Notes: generated from the letters alone by a model not told the origin. Shown: positions 1 through 11,550, counted from the first letter of the stretch. The stretch is 64,000 nt of DNA from Antedon bifida (GCA_963402885.1 OY727093.1:30751409-30815408); one strand, 5' to 3'. Made by a program: numbers and translations.

Positions 1-640
1 TCTTATAGAGTCATAGTAACCAGTTATGTGAACAAATAAAAGGGTCGAAATTTGGCCATTTTTCGACCTTTTTATTTTTCGACATAATTGGGTTCTATGG
101 AACTATAAGATGATCATATACAGCAATATAAACGCACTTGAAATGTTGGCCATATTTTGAAAAAATCCCTGTACTATTAATAGTACACAGATTTTGTCGA
201 AAAATGGCCAATTTTCGACATTTTATTTTTCAGCATAACTGGGTTCTATGGTACTATAAGATGATCAAAAAGCAATATATGATCATATACAGCAATAAAA
301 ACACATAATAATTGAATTTTAAAAACTTGCAATTTTGGCAATTTTTCTAAAAAATCCCTGTACTATAGTACAGGGATTTTTTCGAAAAATTGCCAATTTT
401 CGACCTTTTTATTTTTCGCCATAATTGGGTTCTATGGTACTATAAGATGATCATAAAGCAATATATGATCATATACAGCAATAAAAACGCATAATAATTG
501 AATTTTAAAAACTTGATATTTTTGCCATATAGTACAGGGATTTTTTCGAAAAATGGCAAATTTTCGACCGTTTTATTTTTCGACATAACTGTGTTCTATG
601 GTACTATGAGATGATCATAAAGCAATATAACACCTAAATA
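1..640. repeat. AT-rich tandem satellite with palindromic core, block 1
   Basis: Degenerate tandem repeat with a spacing of roughly 150-190 bp. Each unit carries the word GGGTTCTATGG (near 90, 241, 427 and 592) and a TCCCTGTACTA/TAGTACAGGGA inverted repeat. One unit holds a perfect 34-nt palindrome at 349-382. I see no gene in it. Confidence 0.8.
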
Positions 641-1235
641 AATTCCTGTCATTTGATTGGACGATTGTGGGTCACATGGCGTGCAATAGTACGCACTATT
701 AAACGATCGTTTAATAGTACTTTTTTAAACATTTTGTGTACGAAAAAAAAAAACGTTTCGCGGATGAAAAAAAATTTAGAATACAAAAATTACATTGAAA
801 TACAACAGCGCCACCTGTCGTCCTGCCTCTGTTTGTAAACACCACCGCGAGATATGCAAAAGCAGCAGATTTTTGTGTACGATTTGGAGATATATATGTA
901 CTAATTTCATTCAAAAAGGCATTTAAATTAGCTTTAGATCGTTTTTAGGATTTTGATTACTTAATGGGGACATCCCTACAAGACGTGGAATCGTTGGAAA
1001 AACCATAATTAGTCAAGATAAGTTCCAATTGTCTGTCGAAGTTTTGCCTTTCAGCCAATCTAGTACTACTACACGGCGCTAGTTCCGTTTCGCACCTGTC
1101 ATTTATTTCGACTCAGAATGTGTTAAATAAATTTATCGTGAGTACCACACCTTAGAATTAGGCCTCAAAAATACTTTTATGAAGGAGATCACACAAAAAG
1201 TAACAAATAAATGCTTTAAATTGATGAATATACAG
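641..1235. other. Non-repeat segment interrupting the satellite
   Basis: About 600 bp lacking the satellite words, lying between two blocks of the same satellite, so it probably inserted. It contains a perfect 24-nt palindrome at 695-718 centred on CGATCG. The short open frames here have no recognisable protein features and I do not call them genes. Confidence 0.4.
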
Positions 1236-1900
1236 ACGTGTTTCGACCTTTATATTTTACGACATAATTGGGTTCTATGGTACTATATGATGATCATAAA
1301 CCAATATATGATCATATACAGGAATAAAAACGCATAATAATTGAATTTTAAAAACTTGAAATTTTTGCCATTTTTCTAAAAACTCCCTGTACTAATAGTA
1401 CAGGGATTTTGTCGAAAAATTGCCAATTTTCGACCTTTTTATTTTTTGACATAATTGGGTTCTATGGTACTATAAGATGATCATAAAGCAATATATGATC
1501 ATATACAGCAATAAAAACGCACAATAATTGAATTTTAAAAAGTTGATATTTTGGCCATATTTTGAAAAAATCCCTGTACTATAGTACAGGGATTTTTTCC
1601 AAAAATGGCCAAAATATCAACTTTTTAAAATTCACTTATTATATAATAATATTGCCATATATGCACATATATTGCGTTATCATCATAGTAACGAGTTATG
1701 TGACAAAATAAAAGGGTCGAAATTTGGTCATTTTTCGAAAATGTACAGGGATTTTTCATCTTATAGAGTCATATAGTAACCAGTTATGGTAAAAAATAAA
1801 GGGGTCGAAATTTGGTCAGTTTTCGAAAATTTTAAAAAATTGCCATTGTTGCGTTATCATCATCTTATAGAGTACCCACTTTTATTTCATATTGTATGAT
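1236..1900. repeat. AT-rich tandem satellite, block 2 and decayed edge
   Basis: The same satellite resumes with GGGTTCTATGG near 1270 and 1457 and a second copy of the perfect 34-nt palindrome at 1565-1598. From about 1640 to 1900 only decayed fragments of the unit remain. Confidence 0.75.
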
Positions 1901-2095
1901 CATTAAATTTTACACGCAAAATTTAAGAGTGTAAGAATATATCAGAACCATAAATATAATATACTATTTTCTCTTTCTCTCTTTATATATACATATATAT
2001 GATGAAAGGAACTTAAAATAAATTTTCTCAGAACATTTCTTTAAAATTTAATTTAATAAAAAAAATAATTATTTAATTCCACATCTTCCAAATCA

Positions 2096-2348
2096 TTCAC
2101 TGAAGATGCCTACAAAAAAAACCAAAAGTTCACTGAAGATGCACACAAAAAAACAAAAGTTCACTGAAGATGCCTACAAAAAAAAACAAAAGTTCACTGA
2201 AGATGCCTACAAAAAAAAACAAAAGTTCACTGAAGATGCCTACAAAAAAAAACAAAAGTTCACTGAAGATGCACACAAAAAAAACAAAAGTTCACTGAAG
2301 ATGCCTACAAAAAAAACAAAAGTTCACTGAAGATGCCTACAAAATAAC
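2096..2348 (+). repeat. 32-bp minisatellite, eight units
   Basis: Eight head-to-tail copies of a 31-33 bp unit beginning TTCACTGAAGATGCCTAC followed by an A-rich run that varies in length. A single related copy sits at the matching place upstream of other family A loci (near 22740, 26820, 52120 and 60375), so the array grew locally from one ancestral unit. The open frame through it is a product of the repeat, not a gene. Confidence 0.85.
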
Positions 2349-2470
2349 AAACACATGCTTAATATTGTCTTAAAAATAAAGAAATCATCCTATTCCAGTA
2401 TAAACTATTAAGCTCAAGCAATACAATCATCTTATCTTACATTATAAGGTCTTAGAGACTGATTAACATC

Positions 2471-2935
2471 TTGGGTAAATATTGTGATGACTGGGGATTA
2501 ACTGTAAATGTAGGGAAAAAAAATTATGGTATTGAAAAATGGTTTTATAACTTTAAGTTGAAACAAATCATGACTAAGTTAAGATTAGGAATATTAGATC
2601 TTGAAAACGAAAAGGGAAGATGGACAGGAATTCAAAGGGAAAAACGAATCTGTAAAGTTTGCAAATGTAATGAGATTGAAAATGAATATCACTTTGTTTT
2701 AGAAATTAGACATTCCTTTTTAAAACCTTATTATTTTAATCAACCAACAAATAAAACGTTTATTTTACTAATGAAAAACAAAAATAAAAAAGTAATCAGT
2801 AACCTGGTAAGATTTGCCTTTTTCACATATAAAAAGAGAACTAATTATTTTGCTGTTACTACTTCTTAAATTTTATAATATGTACTATTTTCTATTATTG
2901 TACTTGGGCCAGTGGCCTACATACTATTGAATAAA
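2471..2935 (+). mobile_element. LINE (non-LTR retrotransposon) 3' fragment
   Basis: A 132-codon open frame resembles the C-terminal part of LINE reverse transcriptases. It starts with a palm-like CDDWGLTVNVGKK stretch and then has the typical RICKVCKCNEIENEYHF zinc-knuckle-like segment (CxxC and HF). The jump from the palm motif to the C-terminal part is too short, so an internal deletion is likely. The 3' end is a TTGAATAAATGAATGA-type tail at about 2921-2935. This is a dead fragment. Its last ~150 bp recur at 11018-11175, carried in a duplicated family A upstream block. Confidence 0.7.
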
Positions 2936-3271
2936 TGAATGAAGTCTCTCAAGCATGTAAAGTTCCTCATTCCCCCATCCTTGCTTTTTAGACTAAAATT
3001 AATTTGTTTTTTTTTTCATATTTTCTTTAAAAAATGTGTCTATATTACTACACTACTTTATAATTTGGTATTGAAAATTAAAGGCGAGTAATACAGTATT
3101 AAATTTAGTAGTCATGATTACAAAGTACAAGTTTGGTATTTATTCAATAAAATAATATACTGAAATAAACTTGACAAGAAAAAAAAACCAGAGTAAATAA
3201 AACATGTAATTTATAACAATTTACCATACAAATAATCTGACAAGCATTGTTGTATCTGTAATTAAAGTCGT
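2936..3271 (+). other. Family A upstream block (non-coding)
   Basis: AT-rich DNA with no gene. It recurs in front of A2 (about 11176-11540), A4 (about 26930-27360), A7 (about 52200-52685) and A6 (about 60480-60910), so it is part of the duplicated family A module. It ends at the promoter inverted repeat. Confidence 0.6.
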
Positions 3272-3289
3272 ACCGGTTTGTTTGACGCC

Positions 3290-3315
3290 ACCAAGTAAAT
3301 TTGGTGACGTCAACA
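3290..3315 (+). promoter_or_regulatory. CRE-like promoter inverted repeat, A1 upstream copy
   Basis: A perfect TGACGTCA lies at 3305-3312, 36 nt before the first ATG, as the right half of an inverted repeat; the left half reads TTGACGCCACCAA with one mismatch. TGACGTCA is the established CREB/ATF consensus. Use of it here is inferred from position and conservation across loci. Confidence 0.55.
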
Positions 3316-3347
3316 GTTACCTGGATGAGCTATCGTGTTAGTCAGCC

Positions 3348-3377
3348 ATGATGAATTTGAAAGGACGATGCAAAATG
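3348..3377 (+). CDS. Family A1 alternative first exon (upstream copy)
   Basis: Ten codons opening with ATG ATG and ending in ATG directly before a GTAAGT donor at 3378. It duplicates the exon at 4388-4417. It could splice to the acceptor at 5426/5427 in phase 0, or be a silent duplicate. Confidence 0.45.
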
Positions 3378-4321
3378 GTAAGTCAAATTCTATTATTAAT
3401 CCTGCTCAATCGAACATTTTATGTACATTTATTGTTGTGGAAACATAAATATACAAAAATAGTACCGTATAAAACTGAATTACCCATTGATAATCAGTCA
3501 ATCATTCGAATATGATCGGTGATCCTAGGACGAGCATTGTGCAGATAAAATGTAGGTGTTGCTATCGCTATTATACAATGACACAGGAATTGTTCACACG
3601 CTATCTTTTGTACTAATTTGAAAGGTACCTAAATTATGACAGAAAAACAAATCAATGGTTGCTAGGAACCATCAATGCATACTATAATTTATAGCCATTA
3701 AAGAATTGGACTATTCCATTATTATTAGTTTGATAAATTAGACCATGTAAATGTTGGGCTAATGGCAATAAACACTCTATCCTGTAATATTATTAATATT
3801 AAAATGGTTAAACATCTGGATTTTTTACAATTTAGTAAACATATTATAATTATTCATAAACAACTTGAATGGAATCACAATTTGGCAATTTTATTTTATT
3901 TTTAAATTGGTTATAATTTCTTATAAATTGCACTATTCAAAAGAAATGTACAAACTGCAAGATATTGGCACAGTGACAATGTATTTTACTTCTTCCTCTC
4001 AAAAGTTTTGAAATATTTTAAAATAGTTTGTGTTCTCATCCTCTATTATTATATATACTGTATGTTTTATTGCACACAATTTTGTATTATGTATCTAGTA
4101 TATTGAATGAATGAATCCTATCTGAAGAGAGAAGTAATAAGTATAAGATGCCTATTCCCATCTTAGTATTATGCCATCATGCTATCATTGTGCCTCCATA
4201 AATATATAGCGCCTGGTTCTCATGAAAAACATAAAATGTTATTGTTGCTATTAAAAATAAATATACAGTATAAAATTGCTTCTTCGAGTTCGGGAAGACA
4301 ATGAGGTCAGTAACGGTTTGT

Positions 4322-4353
4322 TTGACGTCACCAAGTAAATTTGGTGACGTCAA
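4322..4353 (+). promoter_or_regulatory. Double CRE inverted repeat before A1 exon 1
   Basis: Perfect 13-bp arms at 4322-4334 and 4341-4353 with a 6-bp spacer. Each arm contains a full TGACGTCA (4323-4330 and 4345-4352). The right arm ends 34 nt before the first ATG. This is the most complete version of the motif found in front of family A genes. Confidence 0.6.
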
Positions 4354-4387
4354 CAGTTACCTGGATGAGCTATCGTGTTAGTCAGCC

Positions 4388-4417
4388 ATGATGAATTTGA
4401 AAGGACGATGCAAAATG
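4388..4417 (+). CDS. Family A1 first exon
   Basis: ATG ATG ... AAA ATG followed by GTAAGT at 4418. Joined to the acceptor CAG at 5424-5426, the frame continues in phase 0 into exon 2 (GCA TCT GTT). The intron is 4418-5426, 1,009 bp. The exon gives a 10-residue basic N-terminus ahead of the hydrophobic signal. Confidence 0.65.
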
Positions 4418-5426
4418 GTAAGTCAAATTCTATTATTAATCCTGCTCAATCGAACATTTTATGTACATTTATTGTTGTGGAAACATAAATATACAAAAAT
4501 AGTACCGTATAAAACTGAATTACCCATTGATAATCAGTCAATCATTCAAATATGATCGGTGATCCTAGGACGAGCATTGTGCAGATAAAATGTAGGTGTT
4601 GCTATCGCTATTATACAATGACACAGGAATTGTTCACACGCTATCTTTTGTACTAATTTGAAAGGTACCTAAATTTATGACAGAAAAACAAATCAATGGT
4701 TGCTAGGAACCATCAATGCATACTATAATTTCCTATTGCCATTAGAATTGGACTATTCCATTATTATTAGTTTGATAAATTAGACCATGTAAATGTTGGG
4801 CTAATGGCAATAAACACTCTATCCTGTAATATTAATAATAATAAAATGGTTAAACACCCTATTTGACAATTTAGTAAACATATTATAATTATTCATAAAC
4901 AACTTGAATGGAATCACAATTTGGCAATTTTATTTTATTTTTAAATTGGTTATAAATTCTTCTAAATTGCACTACTCAATAGAAATGTACAAACTGCAAG
5001 ATATTGGCACAGTGACAATGTATTTTACTCCTTCCTCTCAAAAATTTTTGAAATATTTTAAAATAGTTTGTGTTCTCATCCTCTATTATTATATATACTG
5101 TATGTTTTATTGCACACAATTTTGTATTATGTATCTATATATTGAATGAATGAATCCTATCTGAAGAGAGGAGTAGTAAGTATAACATGCCTATTCCAAT
5201 CTTAGTATTATGCCATCATGCTATCATTGTGCCTCCATAAATATATAGTGCCTGGTTCTCCTGAAAAACATAAAATATTATTGTCGCTATTAAAAATAAA
5301 TATACAGTATAAAACTGCTTCTTCGAGTAAGGAAGACAATGAGGTCAATAACTGATTATGTTGTTTACTGAGGCCTATTGATAACTCACTGTTAATTTGA
5401 TGGTCTTCTCCTTGCACTCTTTTCAG

Positions 5427-6629
5427 GCATCTGTTGATAGTTCAACTAACAACTCTAAGCTTTGGTGTCTTTCTCTTCTGGTTATGATAATTTCAACTTC
5501 AGTTTCTCAGGAAATTTCATTTGATAATGATTATCCAAAGAATGCTACCATTGCTGAAACAAAGCAGGCAAGATTTAAATGTCTGCTGCTAAAAAATCAT
5601 GAATCAACAGACCAAGTATCTTGGGTAAAACATAATGAGAAAATAAACCAGACATTAGAAAATTCAAGATATTCTTTTGGTAAAAAAATAAAAAGCAACA
5701 AAGTCTATGAATATAGCTTAACAATTGATCCAGTTGAAAGATCAGATGCTGCAGCAGACTATAGGTGTGTGTTTGATACTTCAACAGGCATAATTTCCTC
5801 AAGGAAAGCTTACCTGAAGGTCCTCAAAGTCCCTTCAGAAGAGTATCCAATGTGTTACTTCAGTCAACCTTCATATGAAATCAATGATGACGCACAAATT
5901 ATTTGCATAACAGAGAGAACATCTACAGACCTTTCTTTGAAAATCATTCAAAAGACCGAGCTAGCATCAACACTGGATGGCAATGATACACATGTGTGGA
6001 TAACGTCAGAATTCCCTGCCACTCCAAGTATGAACAATACAAAGTTTGCTTGCAAGTTGCACATTGACATTACAGGTGCCTGGCGATATTGTTCTATAGA
6101 CCCACTACTAATTTTGAACAAATTAAATGTTGTCATCCATGGTGACACTCAATATTCCTCAAATCAAACTGCAAGTCTCACCTGCAAAGGTAACTACACT
6201 GATACTGCAAATTTTACATGGTCATCTGAAAATTTTTATACTGACAATAACAATATCAACAAGTTAATCATCCCATCTGTACTACCAGAGATGCACGGCA
6301 CCCAACTCACATGTACTATTGAGGATGAAGACTTTACTGGCTCAGATACTGTCATTCTTACAGTGGAAGGTGAACCCATGACAACAACTGAAACAACAAG
6401 ACTGCCATCAACAATCTCACCCATCTATACAGTACCACTGAAAGAAGTAGAAACTGTGATTCAGGAGAAGTTTGAAATTATTAACAACTTTGTTGTAGTT
6501 TGTTTCATTTTAATAACTTTAATTATGTTATGTTGCATTTTGGCATTTAAATTGTTAAAAAAGACGACAGACTGGAATAGTAAATTCCACCAACAATCTC
6601 ACCCACACCAGTATTCAAACAGTATATAG
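5427..6629 (+). CDS. Family A1: three-Ig-domain type I membrane receptor, main exon
   Basis: Predicted single-pass cell-surface protein of 410 residues including exon 1 (4388-4417). The open frame reaches back to 5397, but a CTCTTTTCAG acceptor ends at 5426 and the family conserves exon 1, so I place the exon start at 5427. A hydrophobic signal (about 23-38) is followed by Ig-like D1 (about 40-144; C62, W76, C124 in DYRC), D2 (146-245; C170, C219) and D3 (246-325; C263, W275, C306), a Thr-rich stalk, and a transmembrane helix at about 364-388. Many NxS/T sites. Unlike A2 to A4, whose tails stop at KEKVD, A1 has lost that stop and reads into what is 3' UTR in A3, giving a longer tail ending QYSNSI. 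D1 also has one extra Ala codon (SDAAADYRC). A receptor or adhesion role is inferred; the ligand is unknown. Confidence 0.85.
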   Translation, partial: ASVDSSTNNSKLWCLSLLVMIISTSVSQEISFDNDYPKNATIAETKQARFKCLLLKNHESTDQVSWVKHNEKINQTLENSRYSFGKKIKSNKVYEYSLTIDPVERSDAAADYRCVFDTSTGIISSRKAYLKVLKVPSEEYPMCYFSQPSYEINDDAQIICITERTSTDLSLKIIQKTELASTLDGNDTHVWITSEFPATPSMNNTKFACKLHIDITGAWRYCSIDPLLILNKLNVVIHGDTQYSSNQTASLTCKGNYTDTANFTWSSENFYTDNNNINKLIIPSVLPEMHGTQLTCTIEDEDFTGSDTVILTVEGEPMTTTETTRLPSTISPIYTVPLKEVETVIQEKFEIINNFVVVCFILITLIMLCCILAFKLLKKTTDWNSKFHQQSHPHQYSNSI

Positions 6630-6760
6630 GAGAAATTTGAAATTATTAAATACAAAGTTAATTTTGATTTTAATAATTTCAGTTTCATGTGTCTTTGGGT
6701 TTGGTTGGTTTCAGACTTTATATGCAATATTTTAAAGTAGCTGATATTTGAAATATAATA
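6630..6760 (+). pseudogene. Relic second transmembrane cassette downstream of A1
   Basis: Right after the A1 stop the DNA resembles another copy of the stalk/TM coding segment (GAGAAATTTGAAATTATTAAA, then a T-rich hydrophobic stretch ending near TTTGGGTTTGGTTGG). It matches the TM cassette that A6 actually uses. The same leftover follows A3 at about 18485-18600. It is out of use here because A1 stops before it. Confidence 0.6.
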
Positions 6761-7005
6761 TAAATAAGTAAATACTCAAAACATTAACAAACAACATTAT
6801 GTACAGTAATTAAAGGCACAATGTCTGCCACAGTATTTTTTCAAAAGATTCAGTGTTTTTAATGATAAGTTTTATTATTACTTTCATTAAACCAAAAACA
6901 AAACCAGTCCAACACACTGAATTTAGTAATAACAAGTTTATCGCAATATTTGAGAATTGCCATTCACATTCAAACACTTATCCAAGCCTAAACTGAACGA
7001 GGAAC

Positions 7006-8075
7006 ATGAAATCTGTCAATGGAATTGCAGCAAGATTGCTAATCTTTATCTTCTTTAGTATTTCAACACAGCAGCAACAGCAACAAAATATTTATTGTGA
7101 ACAGCCCAAAAACTACTATTTTATTGGAAAAATGCTAAGAACAAATTGTTATGTTGAAATGTGTAACGATTGTATAAAACATCAGTTGAAGAGGAATAAC
7201 TGTTCAGTAGATGACAACCGTATCCACAGTTCTAATAAAATGTTTCCATGGCATTTTAAAATTGAGATAGAAATCATAAATATGACTAGTTCTGACAGTG
7301 GTGTGTACACTATTCTCATGACTCATCATGATGATAGTTCACAGGAATCCAGACTATTCAATGTGAGTGTTTTTCCACAGCCTGCACCACAGTGCTCATC
7401 TGACAAAGACTACTGTATTGGTGATTGCTACGTCACTGTACAATGTTGTATATTTTCTTATCCAGATCTTGTTTTCCAACATTTTAGGCAGTACGATATT
7501 AAGAAAGAAGGGTATAATTATACAATTTTAGGAAATGATACAATATTTGAAAGACAATTCCATATCACCAGAATGTCACAATTCACATGTCTTGTAGAAG
7601 TGAAATCTGCACCTTATACTTGCACAGTCGATGTACCAATAAAAATTAGATTGAATGTTTCTTTAACACCAGGAAATCTGATTGAAGGCGACAACGCGAT
7701 TCTAAAATGTTCTCTACCAAACAATGATAACATCACTCCGAGTACATATGGGAATCATTCCCTAAAATTGACATGATTAACAAAAGTAATACATTAACAA
7801 TACTTAATGTATCCATTGGTTTGAATGGGACAGTAGTAAGATGTACCGCTAGAGGTGAATATTCTGAGGGGTCAGCAACAACTATACTACATGTTAAAAC
7901 ATCAAACATTAGCAGTGAAGATAGATTAATAATTCGGTCAATAATATTTTGTGTGTTTATAATCACTTTGGCAATTTTAAGTACAAAGTACATTCAAATT
8001 AGGAAGAAAAAACTTGTTGTTGACAATATCAACGACACAACTTCTACTATAGAACTGGATGTAAATAAGCACTAA
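7006..8075 (+). pseudogene. Family B1: three-Ig receptor, frameshifted
   Basis: Starts MKSVNGIAARLL with a signal peptide and a Gln-run (STQQQQQQ), then D1, D2 and the start of D3 in one frame to 7776. It continues from 7773 in another frame through the end of D3, the transmembrane helix and a short tail. Compared with B6, about 4 bp are missing near 7738-7742, just before the YMWESFP-equivalent segment, which causes the break. D1 and D2 are almost identical to B6, so B1 and B6 share a recent ancestor or conversion tract. The stalk is shortened relative to B3 and B6. Sequencing error cannot be excluded, but the C-terminal part is also divergent. Confidence 0.75.
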
Positions 8076-8762
8076 CAAGTTTTAAAATCCTGTCAGTGGT
8101 ATTATAATTGCTTTATTATATTGCTAAATTAAAATGCTTGCTCATTAAGACATTTTTCTGTAACAGATTACAAATTTTTTTTAAATAACATAATTAATAA
8201 TAATATTGTTTATGATTTAAAAGAAATCCTTCTGATCGGTAATTGGAAGTTTCTTATCTGATTGGGTTTCAGACGGAGTTTTGACTTAATATTAGTTAAA
8301 AGATAAATATTATTAATTTTTATTAATTATTGAATATGAGCAAATAATGTAAAAATATAACTTCCTTTTTCATCTTGACCTTTTCAAACATATATTTAAA
8401 TTTAAAGGCATAGACAAACTGTAAACCATCCAGTAGTATACTGGAAATGTATTTATTAATTTATAAATGGTGAAAATGACCTGTATACATATGTTTATAT
8501 AATGGAAAATCAAAACACGGTTGTGAAACTAAAATTATCATAAAGAAGATGCATACATGGACTGTTTCTTACATAGTACTGTATACCAACGCTAGTTAGG
8601 CTACTGGACAAATGCGGGGAAAACAGCGACCTGACACGAATGTTTGACATGCAGATGTCCTAACCTAATTAGACCACTGGAACTTGTACATAGTCTACGG
8701 CACTAGGTGTAACCTACAACAATTAAAACACAAAGTAAATGTACACACACGTTTTAAGCGCT
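8076..8762 (+). other. B1-B2 intergenic region
   Basis: AT-rich, with no open frame or RNA gene I recognise. It probably holds the B1 3' UTR and the B2 promoter. I see no CRE of the family A type. Confidence 0.4.
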
Positions 8763-9922
8763 ATGAAGTCTATAAGTACCAGTGTTGTAGCAGTGTTTAT
8801 TTTTATTCTATTTAATGAAACTTGTACGTCAACAGAGCAACACAATGTAGATTGTACACAGCTTGATAATTACTATATTGTTGGACAAACACTGACAACT
8901 ACATGTAAGGTCAGATGTATACCTAATTGTGTAAAACATTATCAGTTGAAGAAGAATAACCATTTGGTGGATGAAACACGTATACACAGTTGTAATAACA
9001 CATTTAATTCTCGATCTGAAATTGAGATAACAATATCCAATTTGAGTATTTCTGACAGTGGTGTGTACAGTATTCTTGTCACTCATCATGATGATAGTTC
9101 ACAGGAATCCAGACTATTTAATGTGAGTGTATTTCCACAACCTGCACCACAGTGCTCATCTAACAAAAAGTATTGTGTAATTGGTGACTGTAGCATCACT
9201 CTACAATGCAAAATATTTTCGTATCCTGATCTTGAATTGACAAAAGAGGTTGATAATCATATAGTTTCAGGTAATAATACAATTTATAAAAGAGAATTTC
9301 ATATTACAGACCAGGACAAAGGTGTGGTTAAGGACACGTGTGTCTTTTCAATGTAAAATCTGAATGGGAGACTTGCACAGTCGAAGTATTAGTAAAAAGA
9401 CGATTGAATGTTTCTTTAACATCATATAATTGGATTGAAGGAGATGAGGCAGTTTTCAGTTGTTCTCTTCCAAACAACAATGATGTTACTGAGGTTGAGT
9501 ACATATGGGAATCATTCCCAGAAATTGACATGATTAACAATAGTAACAGTTTAACCATACTCAATGTAACTGTTGCTTTAAACAGGACAGAAGTGAAGTG
9601 TACCCTTAAACTAGGTAAATATTCAGAGGGTTCAGCAACAACGATACTGAATGTTGAAGTCTCGGATCGTGATCAAGTTCATCCTGATGTCTCAACCATG
9701 CAAATAACCACATCCGACATAATCAGGGAAGATAATACTATGCACTCAAAATCTATACTGCTAATTCGGTCAATCACATTTTGTGTGTTTATTCTTATTG
9801 TGGCAATTTTGAGTACAAAATACCTTAACACAAGGAAGAAAAGAGATTCCATTGACAATAGGCCTAGAAGCAACAACACAACCTCTGCTGTAGAACTGAA
9901 TGTATCCGTTATAGAGAACTGA
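8763..9922 (+). pseudogene. Family B2: three-Ig receptor, one frameshift
   Basis: The family-equivalent start is the ATG at 8763 (MKSISTSVVAV); an in-frame ATG at 8739 adds eight residues and is less likely. Signal peptide, D1 and D2 are open to 9356, where about two extra bases relative to B3 near 9344-9350 break the frame. D3 (CSLPNNND ... VKCTLKLG), stalk, TM helix and the tail ending VELNVSVIEN continue in the other frame to 9922. With a single lesion this could be a recent null allele or an assembly error. B2 begins the B2-A2 block that recurs as B4-A4 and B6-A6. Confidence 0.75.
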
Positions 9923-10530
9923 ACATGAGCTATGGATATTTCAATGTATTAGAATACTGTTTCTTGTTTGAATAACAAGTGTTTTTACATGATTATACAG
10001 TATATTAAGTACAGATGTTTTGCCCTACTCTGACTAAGTTTTACTTTATACTAAGTACATTGAGAATACAGTACTTGCAAAAAAGTGTGCAAGTAATTCT
10101 TGGGTGGGACTCGAACCCAGTATATTGACAAATCAATAAAATTGTAAAATTAGCAATAGTTTAATTTTTTTAAATCCTGGCCGCATAAATATACAAAATG
10201 ACCAATTTAATTGTTTAGCTTATTTTTTAGGGAACAATTATTCATTTAAAATAAATATAAGCATTAATGTATCTAATAAAAAATAATATTTTATTTTAAA
10301 ACTAGGTACATTACCACAATCCTGCTTTCTGTTTCCTCTTGTAAGTGTACAGTGCGTTTAAGCTATAAGATGAAACAATAATTGAATTAATTTAATTTTA
10401 GCTGTAAAATTATCAAAATAAAATATTTCTGATACCTGAAACATCGTGGTTGTTATTATTTCTGGTTGTGTAAGCCATCGTTTTTCTACAATCTATTAAT
10501 TAAGAAGAATTGGGCATAGACTTATGTATT
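9923..10530 (+). other. Conserved block downstream of family B genes
   Basis: No gene. It is highly similar to the DNA after B4 (25931-26510) and B6 (59522-60070), so it marks the duplicated B-A unit. A minus-strand tRNA B-box-like word (GGGTTCGAGTCCC) lies at about 10107-10119 and again near 26125; the B6 copy has lost it. Confidence 0.6.
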
Positions 10531-10549
10531 ACCTCCAGTCTAATCAGGG

Positions 10550-10614
10550 AGATGTCTAATGGTCAGGACATCTGCATATCAAGCAGAAGCTTAGTTTCGA
10601 GTTTGAATCTCTAA
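10550..10614 (+). repeat. tRNA-like repeat (SINE head or tRNA relic)
   Basis: A GTCTAATGGTCAGGACAT A-box-like stretch, a small TCTGC/GCAGA stem and a TTCGAGTTTGAATCTC B-box-like stretch in tRNA spacing. The acceptor stem does not pair, so this is not a working tRNA. Related copies are at 22287-22364, 26524-26590, 51832-51912 and 60085-60152. Confidence 0.55.
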
Positions 10615-11017
10615 AGCTTTTTCTCATTCTTTTTTTTCGAAATGAATTAATTAATATTCAGTATATCACCAGGTGGTTTAGAATTTGTTCTGTGTCTTTG
10701 AAACTGGCCAAAAATGAAATATTTTTTTAAATTTTTAAAATTTATTTTTCATATACTGTATGATGCTAATAGGATAATGATATTAACATTTTTTTCTAAA
10801 AATGTAAAAAAAGGAACAAAGACAATGAAAATGGAAAGAAAACATTTTACTGATCTTGCTTCATTAACATTTGAAATCAAGTCAAGTTATTGGTGTTTAT
10901 TTTTATTTATTTATTCTTTCTTTTGACTGGATTGCATTTTCAGAAATTTTTTTCATCCTCGCCTTTTAGACTTAAATTAGTTTGGTTTTTTCAAATTTTC
11001 TTTAAATAATTCGCCTA

Positions 11018-11175
11018 TATATAAAGTAATCAATAACCTGGTAAGATTTGCCTTTTTCGCATATAAAAAGAGAACTAATTATTTTGCTGTTACTACTTCT
11101 TAAATTTTATAATATGTACTATTTTCTATTATTGTACTTGGGCCAGTGGCCTACATACTATTGAATAAATGAAAA
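11018..11175 (+). mobile_element. LINE 3' fragment, duplicated copy
   Basis: Closely matches the last part of the LINE fragment at 2785-2935, including the stop, the short 3' UTR and the TTGAATAAATGAA tail. It is carried with the family A upstream block, so it moved by segmental duplication rather than a new insertion. Confidence 0.65.
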
Positions 11176-11550
11176 GTCTCTCAAGCATGTAAAGTTCCTC
11201 ATTCCCCCATCCTTGCTTTTTAGACTAAAATTAATTAGGTTTTTTTTCATATTTTCTTTAAAAAATTTGTCTATACTACTACACTACTTTATAATTTGGT
11301 ATTGAAAATTAAAGGCGAGTAATACAGTATTAAATTTAGTAATAATGTTTACAAAGTACAAGTTTAACAATTGGGTTTGCTATTTATCAAATAAAATAAA
11401 TATACTGAAATAAACTTAATAAGAAAAAAAACAGCAATAAAAGAGATAGAGTAAATAAAACATGCAATTTATAACAATTTGGCATACAAATAAATCTGAC
11501 AAGCATTGTTGTATCTCTGTATTGTAAAATCAATAAAGTCGTACAGGTAC

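Larger units (their letters stand above)
3274..4313 (+). repeat. 1,040-bp tandem direct duplication, copy 1
   Basis: Nearly identical to 4314-5353. It carries a complete family A promoter, first exon and most of the first intron. Matching points (first ATG at 3348 and 4388; donor at 3378 and 4418) are exactly 1,040 bp apart. Confidence 0.85.

Noticed and set aside
2106-2330. Open frame rich in KFTEDAYKKK repeats
   Set aside because: It is a direct translation of the 32-bp minisatellite and has no independent coding signal.
5397-5426. Main-exon open-frame start MMVFSLHSFQ as the true N-terminus of family A
   Set aside because: These bases form the polypyrimidine tract and CAG acceptor, and the spliced exon 1 gives a phase-0 start in each copy that has one.
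10550-10614. Functional tRNA gene
   Set aside because: A- and B-box-like words are present, but acceptor and T stems do not pair and several copies differ at key positions.
10714-10926. 70-codon AT-rich open frame
   Set aside because: Phe/Lys-rich chance frame in AT-rich DNA with no conservation in the other B-A blocks.
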